From NCBI GenBank assembly GCA_023375675.1, contig JALQBC010000022.1:248001-312000 (forward strand): 64,000 bases of DNA, given 5' to 3'. The position numbers and the translations under genes are program-made. The notes below the pieces were generated by a model. It saw only the letters and a list, made by a program, of their open reading frames with translations. It did not search any database and was not told the origin of the DNA. This DNA is from Cytospora piceicola. Lineage: Eukaryota > Ascomycota > Sordariomycetes > Diaporthales > Cytosporaceae. Positions 1 through 11,103 of the stretch are shown here, piece by piece (position 1 is the stretch's first letter; every line of letters begins with the position of its first letter).

Positions 1-801
1 GCGCGTCCACAAGATTCCGTTACGGTGGCTTTATTCGATGGCTCGCGGCCACATCCCAACGCGCTACAATTACGGATGCATACTGTAATAGATACCTACC
101 ATACATTTTCCACACCTCCCACCCAATCTCTGGTGACAGTACGATCGACACTTTTGACATTCGTTTCGGTCATGCCGCATATCCATCCTCCACAGACATA
201 TCCTGAGGACACTTGCCTCCTCCATTGCCTAGCCGCCACACTCTTGCTCCGAGCGCCCTGGTGACAGCTTCAATCACCAATGCTACTGCTCTATTCCCTA
301 CTGCCGTTCCAACCTTACCACACCACACACCAGACACACACACACTCACTCACACACATGCATGCATGTGCAGACCTTCGAGGTGGATACGTCTCACACT
401 TACGCGCTCGCTGTAAACCGTCCCGTCCCAATCTCCGCCCGAGCCAACTGCATACATGTACTCACCTGGACAGCTACTCGAACTTCGTAACAGTGCAGCC
501 ATTGTCATTGTCATTGCCAGAAGCCGCGGCCCGACGACCCTTCGACCCTTCCCACTCGATTCTACCCCGATCTCGAGGCCCGCCAGGAACCTACTGTACC
601 TCGGTACCAATCACAGTAGCCGTGACACTGGAAAACAGCAAGCACCCGCACCCTTTCTATTAGGCAGCCCCCCACACGCCTCAAAGCATCTGCCATTACA
701 TCTAACGCTCCGTCCTCGAGGGGCTGTGGCCGACCCGGCCTAGAGTGACCTTCCTGCGCCGGCTATATCGATCTCCTCAGCTTGATGCGCTCCAGATCAA
801 G
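1..801. promoter_or_regulatory. Upstream region and probable 5' UTR of the DOCK gene
   Basis: No coding region with family resemblance is seen here on either strand. The sequence is rich in CT tracts, as is common in fungal promoters, and has a CA-rich microsatellite at about 321-369 ending in an ATGCATGCATG run. CCAAT motifs occur near 276 and 607. An in-frame GTG at 745 extends the downstream frame by 19 codons, but the first ATG in that frame is at 802 and the SH3 domain starts just after it, so 745-801 is taken as 5' UTR. Transcription start and any upstream intron cannot be placed by eye. Confidence 0.5.
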
Positions 802-3800
802 ATGCCCTGGCAACCCTTGCCTCGCATTGCCTTCGCTATAGCGACATACCCTTTCCAGTCCCAGGAGCCCGAGGATCTTCCCCTCGAGATCGGCGACGAG
901 CTTTATATAATCGAAGAGACTCCAGATGGGAATTGGTTGCGTGGATACCTGGTCGCACAGCCCTCTCTGCTGGCTGGCCTGACGTCGGTCAAGGGTCAGA
1001 CTCTTGAGGCACGCATATACAACGGCATTTTCCCCCGGAGCTGTGTCGAGGTCCGGGAGGTGCTCGGCGAAATAGGCGACTCTGTCGGATACGTCGACAA
1101 CGATGGCTCCGAGGACCCGGTCGACCCTGATCACATCACACCTCTCGATTCGGCAAAGAGTGGCGCCAAGGGGCTTCGCAAAAAGGATGGTGAATCAGGC
1201 TTGGGTTCCGTTGGTGATGCTGGCAAGTCCAAGGAATGGACAAAGGACATACCAGGCGGCAAAGACGGCCGGCTCTCCGTCCCTATCAAACGGGATCCTG
1301 ACGCCCCTAGACCACAGGCCCCTGTGCCCATGCTCAAGATTGGCGATGAGACACCCACGTCTGCCTCGGAGCCATTGATCGATGAAATCGCCTCCTGCCT
1401 TCGCGAGTGGCATTCCACCAACCTACACGAGCTCCTCCTATCACGCCAGTACTCCAAGTTAGACAGCCTGGGGCACCTCATTACTGCCTTGAACCTGGCA
1501 CGACAGCAGTTTCTGCACAATGTGCTTACCGCATGGGAGTACAAGCACCTACGTGAAAAAACCGTGTGGGACCTTGTACGCGTCAACAAGCTATGCGGTG
1601 GAGAGGTCATTGTGCGTGATCCCACCGAAAGGGGCCGCGTTCTGACTGCGGACGACTCCGTGGTCGACGTCACCAAGCTGCAGTCTGTCATGAGCTTGCT
1701 GGATGAGCCGCCCCGCCCTGTTGCTGAACCCACATCTCTGCACCATCTAATAGTTGACGTGCGAAGCATTGCCGGTTCGCTCAACGAGCCGATGTCCCTC
1801 GTGCTCTATCTAGTGAGGAAACCTCTTGGCGGTCTCCTCTCTCAGCTCTCGGAACCCTACACCATCGACGTACCAGCCGGTGGCTCCATGGGCACCCTGG
1901 GCAAGAATTCACACGCCCGCATGCGCACGCTGTTCGCCGACTTGTCACCTCAAGATATTGGCAGTGCCCCGTCTGTCGAGTCGGAGATATATCTGATCGT
2001 CAAGGTGTACACTACGGAGCAGATTGTAGCCCACGAGGCGAATTCCAGATCTGGTTCCGTGTCCCGGGAAGCTGCGCCGCTCTCGAAAGATAGGCCGGCC
2101 CTGTCTACCGGAAACAAGGCTGTTCGAAGGAGTCTGATGTGGGCCGGCATGGGCCACAAAAACGCCCTGTCGAGGGCCTCTCCCATGGCCAAGGTCGACG
2201 AGCGCACCGAGGAGAGACCATTCTCTGGCGGTGCGTCCGACAGTAGAGATGGGTCTCAGCCGCCAGGAACTGCTAGCTCAAAAGCATCTTGCACATCTAG
2301 CGATGGTGTCACCACCCTGACGGCAGACCGCCTCGCTGGGGTGGGCTGTCTGACATTAAATGCCATTATGAAGCAAGACGAAGAAATCGAGCAAGTGGTC
2401 GATATCTGGTCACCTTCAGCGAGGTTCGTTGCCGAAAAAGAGTATCGTGAAGATTGGGATCCCCTACTGCAAGAAATCGTGGACAGCAAGTCTGGGCAGT
2501 ATGAGAAGTCAAAAACTGCGGAGCGTCTCCAATTGCATCTCAGAGCCTTTGACCACCCCGACTCTGATGTGCTCATCAAAGCCACCCCGACCTTGCTGTC
2601 CGGAATATGCAAGACCAGAAAGATGGGCTTCTCAGGGGCGCCCACGAAACCGAGGTCGGATATCTATGTCACTCTTGACGATACGAGCCTGTCGAGGCAG
2701 ACACTTCTGTCGCGGTACGGGGCCAGCGCAGCTTCTATACCTGCGAACATGGCAGGAAACAACCTGCAAGCCACTGTAGAAGTGCGTAGGTCCTCGGGGG
2801 AGCGAATTGATGCATGTATCTATCCTTCCTCCAATTCTGATGCCCTCGACGCTTGGAAGTCTTTCGCGATACAGCCGGGCGAGCCATGGAGACAGACCTT
2901 GCGCCTCTCGCTGAATGACGAGGATGTACCCGCCGCTCATGTGGTTGTGTATCTGGCCAACATGCCCAACCCGCCATTCGCAATTGCACATCTGCCGTTA
3001 TGGGATCAACAAGCTTTTGTCGGCGATGGGGCACATGGTCTGCTACTCTACAAGCTTGATGAATACACGTCAACGGCGCAGCCAGGTCCGCTGGGCCGAG
3101 GGGGGTACATGTCATTGCCATCGGCAGCCAAGGGCCACTCGGCCGACGTCACTGGCCCGCTTGCAACTTTGCGTCTGAACACATACCTCTGTAGTACGCG
3201 GTATTCCCAAGACCGTGTGGTCTTGGCCTTGCTGAAGTGGAAAGAAGGACCGCGGACCGAGATACCAGGCCTATTGAAGGAGCTTATATTTGTCGATGAA
3301 ATTGAGATTGTCAAGCTGTTGGACGACGTTCTCGACGCACTCTTTGGTATCCTAGTCGAATGGTCAGGCGACGACGAATACGAGGACCTCGTTTTCACAG
3401 CCTTGGTGCGGGTGTTGGCCATTACGCACGACAGACGGTTCAATATCGCACCACTGGTGGACCAGTATGCCGAAACTAAATTCAACTGCCCTTTTGCGAC
3501 ACCTTGTCTGGTCAGATCGTTTACGAGACTGTTGCAAAAGCCCACTGAGCCGGAAACCGCGAGGAAACTCAGAGCTACCTTCAAGGTTGTCCGCCATATA
3601 CTGAAATTTATTACCCATGGCCGCGGCCAACAAAAGGAAAAGGAGGTCGGTATCGGAATCACAGGCAGTACTTCCAAGTTTACTCGACATTTGCGAAGTA
3701 TCTTCAAGGCTCTCGACTCGATGATGCGCAGCACGGCCCCCGTCCTCGTCGGCAGCCAGACGCTGGCCGTCCAGCATTTTCATACATGGCTGCCTGAGCT

Positions 3801-6800
3801 TTCGGGCTTGTTGACGACCGAGGAGATATTGCATATAGCCATCGACTTCATGGACTCGTGCTCGCTTGTCAGGGGCAAGCTGGTCCTGTACAAGCTCGTT
3901 CTCATCATCAACTATTCCAAGCTTGACATCTTCTCGCACCCCGAGCAAAAATCTGCTCTGAGCGCTAATACCGTCAGATGGATCGCGCCTCATTGGGGCC
4001 ACACGGAAGAGGTAACTGATTTATGGAAGGAGCAGGTCCGACTCTGCTGTTCGATTTTAGCAAGTCAAGTCAACCATCTCGGGCCTGAAATTCCCGATTA
4101 TATCCCCAAGATCATCGACTCGTATCTATGCATACAAATCCAGCCCCAACAGCCCAAATCTGGTCTGTCGCTTCTTTTCCCGACATCATACCCCTTCCCT
4201 TCGAAGCCAACAGCCGAAAAGATTGTCGCAGACGAAGCCATCATTGAGCTTTCAGCCGTCCTGTCAGCCCTTGCGAGTTCCCCGAGCGGGATGCAGCTGG
4301 AGCTGACCGATGACGACCTCGGCTTGGTGTTAGAAAATACACTTCACGTTCACATGAGCATCCTGAGGGGAGAGGCTTTCCCGCCCGACTGGCTCAGTGC
4401 CCACATATATCATCACAAGTCCACCATGCGGACTCTGCAATACCTGTCAAGCATACTGCTGGAGACCTTCCTGCCGCACCCAGACGAGGCGGAGACCTTC
4501 AACACTGAACTCTGGAAGATCTTCTTCACGACATTGTTGAAGTTGGTGGGCAGCCCGTCGCTTGCACTCGAGACTTTCCCCGAGCAGAAAAGACGGGCTG
4601 TGTGGAAGATTGCAGGGGATGTCCGGGAGCATGGTGCAGAGCTCTTGAGGAGGACATGGGAAGCTATCGGCTGGGACACGACTCCGGACGAGAAGCAACG
4701 GTATGGCTTGTCCCGAATGGGTGGCTACCAAGTCCAGTATGTCCCAACGCTCGTGAGCCCAATCGTCGAGCTTTGCTTGAGTGTACACGAGGGCCTGCGG
4801 GGGATGGCAGTTGAAGTCCTCCAGACAATGATGGTCAGCGAGTGGACGCTTAGTGAGGACCTGTCCGTGATCCAAACCGAGATTATCGAGAGCCTGGATA
4901 CTTACTTCAAGTCGAAGCCTCTAACCGAGAGTATCCTCCAGAAATTATTTGTCGGCGAAGTTTTGGAGAGATTCGAGCCTCTGGCTGAATTGCCGGATGA
5001 GCCTCTTTGTGCTGCTGTTCGAGATCTCATGGCCACAGTGGATGAATTCTTGGACCTCCTCGTTGCAGTACACAGCGGGGAGGGCACCGGCGAGGCCTCT
5101 AACCTCATCAATCGCCTGCGTCTGATGGAATTCTTGCGCGACATGCAGAAAGAGGAGATATTTGTGCGCTACGTCCACCAGCTAGCAGACCTGCAGGCTG
5201 GGGCGAGGAACTTCACCGAAGCCGGCCTGGCGCTGCGTTTGCATGCTGATCTCTACGACTGGGACCCCATCAGGAACACTCGGGCCCTTGCTGACCCTGA
5301 ATATCCCGCCCAGTCGCATTTTGAGCGAAAGGAGCGCCTCTACTTTGACATGATCAAGTTCTTCGAGGACGGTGAGGCATGGAGCAGTGCGCTTGCCGCC
5401 TACAAGGAACTGGAGGCACAATACGAATCGAACGTGTTTGATTTTGCCAAGCTGGCTAGAACCCAGCGGGCCATCGCCACGATCTACGAGACGATAGCCA
5501 AGGGTGAAAAAATCGTGCCAAAGTATTACAGGGTCACCTTAAGGGGCCTCGGATTTCCAGTCAGTGTGCGCGACAAGGAGTACATGTACGAGGGGTGGCC
5601 GAACGAGCGGGCATCAGGATTCACAGATCGCATACAGGAGCAATATCCTTCTGCTCAGATCGTGACGAGCGAGGGTATGGTCGACGTGGAGGGCCAATTC
5701 CTGGTCATCTCGTCCGTTAGTCCCCACCGCGATCTGACACATCACGTCTTCCAGCGGGCTAGGGTCCCGCAGATCATACGTGACTACATCATCTCGGCGC
5801 ACCCACAAAGGTTCTCCGTCTCAACCAAGAGAAGCACCAGCGGGCGGGCCGAGGAGCACTTTGCCGAGAAGATCGTGTATACAACAGCCGAGGCGTTCCC
5901 CACCATTTTGCGTCGCAGTGAGATCATCTGCACGGATGAAGTACGTCTAGGGGCCAAAGAGGCGGCGCTGGAGCGTATTGTGCGCAAGACCCAGGAGATG
6001 ACTGCGGTAGAGAAGAAGATTGTCGATGGTGACAAGAGCGACGAAGTTGCGCAACTGCTCGTCGACGCAATCAGCATCAGCGTCAACCCGAACTCGGATA
6101 GCAGCGTTGCGTGTTATCGTCAGCTTGTGCCTGGGTTGCAGCCTGCTGCAGAGACAGCCTTGCAGACTGGTGACGAAGAGGAAGCGGATACGGTCGAGGA
6201 GGAGATGCTGGAGTGTCAGGAGCCCGAGTTGGATGCGCAGGAGAACTCCATCAAAATGGCTCTCATCGACCATGCCCTCATGATCAAGAGGTGCCTGGCC
6301 ATGTTCTCAAGAAGCTCCAGCCAAATTCTCTTGACGCATCAGGGGAATTTGCAGAGATGTAAGTTCACATGATTTTTTGGCTCTCCATCTCACGCAAGAA
6401 GACTGACCAGATACCCCAGGCTTCGAGGTCACCTTCGCGCCGGAGATTGAAGCGTTCACGCCGCCACAGCCAGCACCGGTCAACCCGCAGCCGTCGCCAG
6501 TGTCGGCGACGCCGGCGGCGCCCAAGCACCAACACCAGACCAGCACAGTGTCAGTCAACGGTACAACCGAGGTCTCCACGGTGCAGCCTGTTCCTCTACG
6601 GCCAGGACGAGGTGCGCGGCTCAGCTTCCTTGGTGGCCGTAAGAAGGAAGCGGCGCAGCAGCAACATAATGGTGAACTGGGCAACATCAATGAGACAGGG
6701 AGCAACGAGAATGTCAATAAAGGCGCAGACAACCACAGACGAAGCGTTTTCCGGTCTCAATCGTATGAGAACCAACGGCCAGGGCTTGGCACGACAGGCA

Positions 6801-7063
6801 GTGCGTCTAATGGTACACAGTCCAACGTGCCTAGGTCGCGGTCAGGCACAGAGGCGAGCGAGTGGGTGACGGACTCGGGAAGCCATGCAAGCCATGACAC
6901 GCGAATACTCGCGGGCACATCGGTTGACTCCCTCGACACTAAGGACCGAGAGAGTGTAGGAGTTCCAAGGCTCGGGAATGTGAAGAAAAGACTCAGTATG
7001 CTCATGCTCAATAAGAAGCCAGGCAAGGGCAACGGTGAAATGGATGCTCTGGATGAGGAATAA
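802..7063 (+). CDS. DOCK-family guanine nucleotide exchange factor (SH3, DHR-1, DHR-2)
   Basis: join(802..6358, 6420..7063), 2,066 aa. The family activates Rho-type GTPases; the budding-yeast relative Dck1 works with the ELMO-like Lmo1 on Rho5, while animal DOCK180 with ELMO acts on Rac. Seen here: an N-terminal SH3 domain (residues ~8-85, containing IATYPFQSQEPEDLPLEIGD); a DHR-1/C2-like region (~600-770, starting near SDIYVTLDD); a long helical middle; and a DHR-2 exchange domain (~1430-1855) with the diagnostic YYRVTLRGLGFP at ~1575 and the EQYPSAQ stretch after it. The C-terminal ~200 residues are low-complexity, with a Pro-rich segment (TPPQPAPVNPQPSP) and many Ser/Thr/Asn. The ATG at 802 is the first in frame and sits directly before the SH3 domain. 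One intron lies just after the DHR-2 domain. Size matches fungal DOCK proteins (about 1,900-2,100 aa). The family call is secure; the specific GTPase and the ELMO partner are inferred from relatives. Confidence 0.93.
6359..6419 (+). other. Intron in the DOCK gene
   Basis: This 61-base intron has donor GTAAGT, branch-like GACTGAC at 6401-6407 and acceptor CCCCAG. Without splicing, the frame would end at 6372. Splicing joins a split TGC codon (T at 6358, GC at 6420-6421) and continues the same frame to the stop at 7061-7063. Confidence 0.92.
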
Positions 7064-7855
7064 GCAACGATGAGTATGGACGATGTGACGGGGGGGGGGT
7101 GTTAAACCGGAGTAGGATCTGTCATGGGAGGCATGGATTCAGGCTGCAGGTGCGGCGTTCAGGATAAGAGAGAGGCGGTCTCAAATTAGGGACGGCAACT
7201 CGAAGTGATGGATGGGGCACTGGCACGAAAGGGGGCAAAAGGGAAAAGGGGCAAACACATGATCCAGGAGCTTTGGTGTTCATCCAGCCCATTCAGCCTA
7301 GGGTCTTCCCCCGTTTTCCACCAAGTGGACGAAGGAAGTTACAAGTTCTGGGGCCTTAAAATCGACTAATATTCACTTGACGACGACGTCGGTCTAATGG
7401 GCATTGTGGTGTATTGATGTATCGATCTGTATATATTCGGTATATAGTCATGGTCGTCGTTCAGCCGGTGGTTTTTGGTATTGTTGTTGATTTCTTTGTC
7501 CTAGATACCACCAACGCAATTCTGTCGTTTCTTCCACCTCCTGATTTCTGTGCTCTCCTGTCTTACGACTTCTGACCTATCTCTTCTGAGTCTCTTGATG
7601 GATCGATTGGGAATTACGTTGTATGGCGAAGCGCGGCAGCATAAGGGGATGATGACCCTACGAAGCCTGAGCAGTCTGGCTTAGTAAGCCCGGCCTGTAA
7701 GCTACGTCAGTGTCGTTGCGGCCGTCAATTGCATTGCAAACGCGGCCCAACTTGGCCTTGACATGTCGCAGCCACCAGAAGATCCATCTGCAAAGCGGAA
7801 CATCGCGACAAACCCGCAAGGGCAATAACAGCAGGGCAACATTAGCAACATCACT
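7064..7855. other. Intergenic region between DOCK and the HTH-C2H2 gene
   Basis: This 792-base stretch must hold the DOCK 3' UTR and the promoter of the next gene. It has a 9-10 base G run near 7089, an AT-rich stretch at 7420-7460 (TATATATTCGGTATATAG) and a CT-rich stretch at 7490-7590 consistent with a fungal promoter. No coding sequence with family resemblance is seen. Confidence 0.5.
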
Positions 7856-9120
7856 ATGCCCAAAGCCAACAGCCGCCGTCTCGACAAGGACGAGAAGAAC
7901 GTCCTCGTCCACCTGTTACAGGCGCCCAAACTGACCAATGGCGACATTGCGAGGATCCTCAACGTCGATGAGCGCACCATCACTCGCAGGAGGAAGCAGC
8001 TCAATACTCTCGGCCATCTGAGTCCCGAGAGAAATGTCAAGGGCGCCGAGAAGCTGCATGAATGGCAGCTCGAGGTTTGTATGCAACATGTCGTGCGAGT
8101 CGCCTGACCGCCGCGCTGACACAAGACCGCCCGACAGAAAGTCATCGCCCTCCTCGAGGAGCAGCCCGACCTACAGCTGAAGAACATACAGGACTTCCTA
8201 CAGAGGGAGTACGACCTGAAGGTCACTGTGTCCACCATCAGCCGCCAGCTCTCGAGAGCGAACAAGGCCCGAGCTACGAGGCCAGGCTACAAGGGCAAGC
8301 GACCCGACTTGCAAACTCCTACAACACAGCAAGATCCGCCCTTTCAGTCTCAGCCTTCCGGGGATATCTATACGGGTGATAGTGCTGCTGCTGGCGCTGG
8401 TGTCGTAGCCAGCACTGCGTCCGTCCAACAACCACAGCCGACCCAGAGCCAGGCCGTCAATGAACTCCAGTCTCCGGCCACTTCACACCCGACGCCTCCG
8501 CTTCCGAGGCTGAAATGTCCATACTACGCTTGCAATCCCCAGCGATATGCAAGCCACCCGTACTGTCAAAGTGCCTGGCCCACGGCTCGCGATGTCAAGT
8601 ACGTGTATATGTTGTATATGTTGTTCGTGTGTCTCTTGGTGGGTTAAAGTCGCTGACCAGTCTGCTGGGGCAGGGATCATGTCTGCCGGCAACACTCCAC
8701 GCCCAAGTTCAGGTGCAACCGCTGTATGGAGGAGTTCGTCGACAGCACAGCCCTGGTCCTCCACCAGCGAGCACCAGAGCCGTGCCCCTGGCGCGAGTGG
8801 GTGGTCCCTGAAGGCGTCGACGATGAGCTGAAGGAGAAGCTGCGGAGGGGTGGTTCTGTGCGTTACCCCAAGGTTCGCCTCCATACTCCATGGTACAAGG
8901 AAGGCCAAGCTGACAGACAATGTGCACGCAGGGTGATGAAGTTGAGAAATGGAGGAAAATGTTCCGTGCCATCTTTCCCGGCGCCGAGGACCTTCCGGAC
9001 CCCTTGGTCTATGAGAATGCGTATTTTACAGCCATCGACCCGACCCTGGACGGTACACTGCTACAGGGCGGCCAAGACGGCCAGAGAGATGCCCCACAAC
9101 ATAATCATCCAAATCTGTAG
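7856..9120 (+). CDS. Double helix-turn-helix protein with fungal C2H2-type zinc-finger block
   Basis: join(7856..8074, 8138..8598, 8674..8857, 8932..9120), 350 aa. Residues ~14-49 form one helix-turn-helix (GDIARILNVDERTITRRRKQ). Residues ~74-118 form a second, with the spacing and TVSTISRQLSRANKARAT ending typical of the paired-like DNA-binding region of Tc1/mariner/IS630 transposases. There is no DDE catalytic domain. After a Gln/Pro/Ala-rich linker comes a fungal zinc-finger block at 200-264: CPYYACNP, C216, H229 and H234, then C241-x2-C244, H257 and C264. The C-terminal part (GDEVEKWRKMFRAIFPGAED, 289-308) is the segment that usually follows such fingers in fungal proteins. Introns are 63, 75 and 74 bases with CTGAC branch sites; phases (0, 2, 0) all fit and rebuild the finger. 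The start ATG has a fitting context (CACTATGCC). A DNA-binding, probably regulatory, role is inferred; the target is unknown. Confidence 0.85.
8075..8137 (+). other. Intron 1 of the HTH-C2H2 gene
   Basis: 63 bases, donor GTTTGT, branch GCTGAC at 8115-8120, acceptor ACAG, phase 0. It separates the two helix-turn-helix units, so each is encoded by its own exon. Confidence 0.85.
8599..8673 (+). other. Intron 2 of the HTH-C2H2 gene
   Basis: 75 bases, donor GTACGT, branch CGCTGACC at 8651-8658, acceptor GGCAG. It splits a Lys codon after two bases. Removing it joins WPTARDVK to DHVCRQH, rebuilding the expected finger block. Confidence 0.85.
8858..8931 (+). other. Intron 3 of the HTH-C2H2 gene
   Basis: 74 bases, donor GTGCGT, branch-like AGCTGACA at 8908-8915, acceptor CGCAG, phase 0. 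It joins LKEKLRRGGS to GDEVEKWRKMF, as expected for this fungal protein type. Confidence 0.8.
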
Positions 9121-9261
9121 CAGCATCATTCATGCCACTCGTCGCCTCCCTTGTCTACTTTATCCTGAACGCCTGTAAAACCCCAACCCCCCCAATGCAG
9201 TCCTGCCCGTAACGTAACCATGGATCGCCTTGAAAATGAAACCCAGAACCTTCCCTTCTCT

Positions 9262-11103
9262 TCACCAATAGGGACCCTCGCTGCCCGAGCCCTCCGTCAT
9301 GGGGTCCCAGTCCCTCCCTAACCTCCAAGCGTCCTCCCCCTTGATACCCATAAAGGCGATGTCGCATCCCCGGTGGCCATACTTCTCGGAGAAGACACGC
9401 CTGCCCGTCTCGATCATCATGTCGAGTCCCACTTGGAATCCTTCAGGGTCCCTGTAGAAGGGCTCGCCCTGGCCTCCGCCCTGCCGGAGCTGCCACATGT
9501 TGCGCCACCATCCGCCATCGATGTATTTGACAGCCTGCATCCGGTAGGCTATGTCGACCAGGTGCTCCACGGTCTCGCCATCCTCATCGACCAGCTTCTT
9601 GCGTTGCGTCTCCATGTTGCCCATCTCCATCCCCTCGAGCCTTCCCTGCTCCTCGCCTGCACGCTTCCGTTCCTCCTCTTCGTCCTGCTCAGCGTCAGGA
9701 TCGCCGGCGAAGGTGGCGTGGACCCCGGGAAGACGGAAGAAGGCGGCGATGTTGTCGAGCGTGGTCGAGGTGTCGATAATGATGCCGACCTGTGTCGAGC
9801 CCTGGAAATAACCCGCCCACTGTAGTGGTTTTGATGTCTGGTTAGTCATCGTTGTCCCGAAGAGTTACGATCTCCGCTCCCCCATACGGTCGGTCCGTTG
9901 TGGTATCGGGACAGAAGAACTTACCTGAAGTCGATCGTACATGTCGCAGTCGGTGGCGTAGAAGGGGATGTGGGTGTCCCAGCCACCAATGTCCAGGATG
10001 GCGTCTCGGTGGACCAGAGTAAGGTGGTCGTAGGCGAAGAAGTGGTGCGCCCACTTCGGGATGGCCGGCTGGCGAAGGTAGCGCAGGATAGCCACGGCCC
10101 TCGTGTAGAGCGAGTAGTTGGAGAGCTCCTCGGTGGCCCCACCCGTGTGCGGGCGGAACTCCTTCTCAAAGGAGAAGGCGACGACGTCCTGGTGCGACCA
10201 GAAGAAGTCGGTCCAGTTACGCTCGAGCGCAGTCCAGGCGTAGAAGTTCTGCAGCTGGGCGAAGGTGAGGAGGGTGGGCGCGACGATGACGTTGACGCCC
10301 AGCATCTGGAGCTGGGTGTGGTTCATGTAGAAGGGGTTCTGTAGCGAGAGGAGGTTGTCGCGGTTGGAGAACATGACGCCCGTGTTCTCGACGATGTAGA
10401 TGTCCTCGGGCGGCCAGCCGGCGGTGATGTAGCTCGAGACGCACTGCAGCAGCTGCGGCCAGTTGCGCGTGAAGCCGATCATGAGGGGCGTGTCCTCGGG
10501 CACATGAGGCCTCGGGGGGAGGTTGATGTCTGGGACGTGAAGGATCCTGCGCACCTCTTCGGGCGACTTCTCGGACAAGAGCGGGAACGGGTCTGGGATA
10601 GGCAGGCCAGGCTCTCGTGGAGGCTTGGAGGGCGGCTTCTGCTTCATCTGGTACTCGTCGCCCCGCCAGGAGAAGAACTCCCTCTCGAGAGGGTCCATGG
10701 GCTTCTGGTGGGGGCTCGGCTCCTCGAGCAGGAAGACAGCCTCGTCGTTGCTGGTGTCGTCGTGGGATGTATAAGAGGAGGACTCGTCCGGTGTCTTGGT
10801 CGTGGATGCTGGTGGCTTGTCAGCCGTGCCTGTGCCTGCGCCTGGGTTCATGTCGGTCGCCGGATCAGCAGCTCGTGCGGCCGTACTTGCTCCTCTGCTG
10901 CGCTTGACATCTTGGGTGGTGGGCAGCAGGATCTCGTAGCCGCCGTCCTTGATCCACTGGATTATGGATGGGAAGTCGGTGGAGGGTGTCGAGGCTCGGT
11001 GGTGCGAGGTGAGGAAGAAGATGCTTATGCAAATGACAGCAAGCACAAGTAGGCCACGGAAACGATAGAGAGCAGAGCGGCGGTATGACATTATTGCGCT
11101 CAT
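9262..11103 (-). CDS. Type II membrane glycosyltransferase-like protein (GT2-like), probable Golgi/secretory enzyme
   Basis: complement(join(9262..9837, 9925..11103)), 584 aa. A short basic cytoplasmic tail (MSAIMSYRRSALYRFR) precedes one membrane segment at ~17-32 (GLLVLAVICISIFFLT). Then come a Ser/Thr/Pro-rich stem to ~190 and a lumenal domain. The lumenal domain opens with DTPLMIGFTRNWPQLLQC and ends exon 1 in GGWDTHIPFYATDCDMYDRL (DCD at 385-387), a pattern seen in fungal GT2-like proteins; the DCD is a candidate metal/nucleotide-sugar site. The 191-aa second exon continues from TSKPLQWAGYF and includes an acidic/basic linker (DEEEERKRAGEEQ) and a conserved-looking GGGQGEPFYRDPEGFQVG segment. 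The intron is 87 bases, donor GTAAGT, branch GACTAAC, phase 0. The stop lies 141 bp from that of the convergent HTH-C2H2 gene. Donor and acceptor sugars cannot be told from sequence; the exact family number is uncertain. Confidence 0.75.
9838..9924 (-). other. Intron in the glycosyltransferase-like gene
   Basis: 87 bases on the minus strand: donor GTAAGT at 9924-9919, branch GACTAAC close to the acceptor ACCAG ending at 9838. Phase 0; it joins MYDRLQ to TSKPLQW. Confidence 0.85.

Noticed and set aside
745..801. Upstream in-frame GTG start for the DOCK protein
   Set aside because: GTG starts are not normal in fungal nuclear genes and the ATG at 802 directly precedes the SH3 domain.
1131..1784. 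Long open frame on the minus strand inside the DOCK gene
   Set aside because: Shadow of the well-supported plus-strand gene; composition is not protein-like and no family is recognised.
3048..4002. Overlapping minus-strand open frames of ~210-230 codons in the DOCK gene
   Set aside because: Shadows of the DOCK coding frame, with no start context and no motif.
9373..9825. Plus-strand open frames opposite the glycosyltransferase-like gene
   Set aside because: Antisense shadow of the second exon; no motif.
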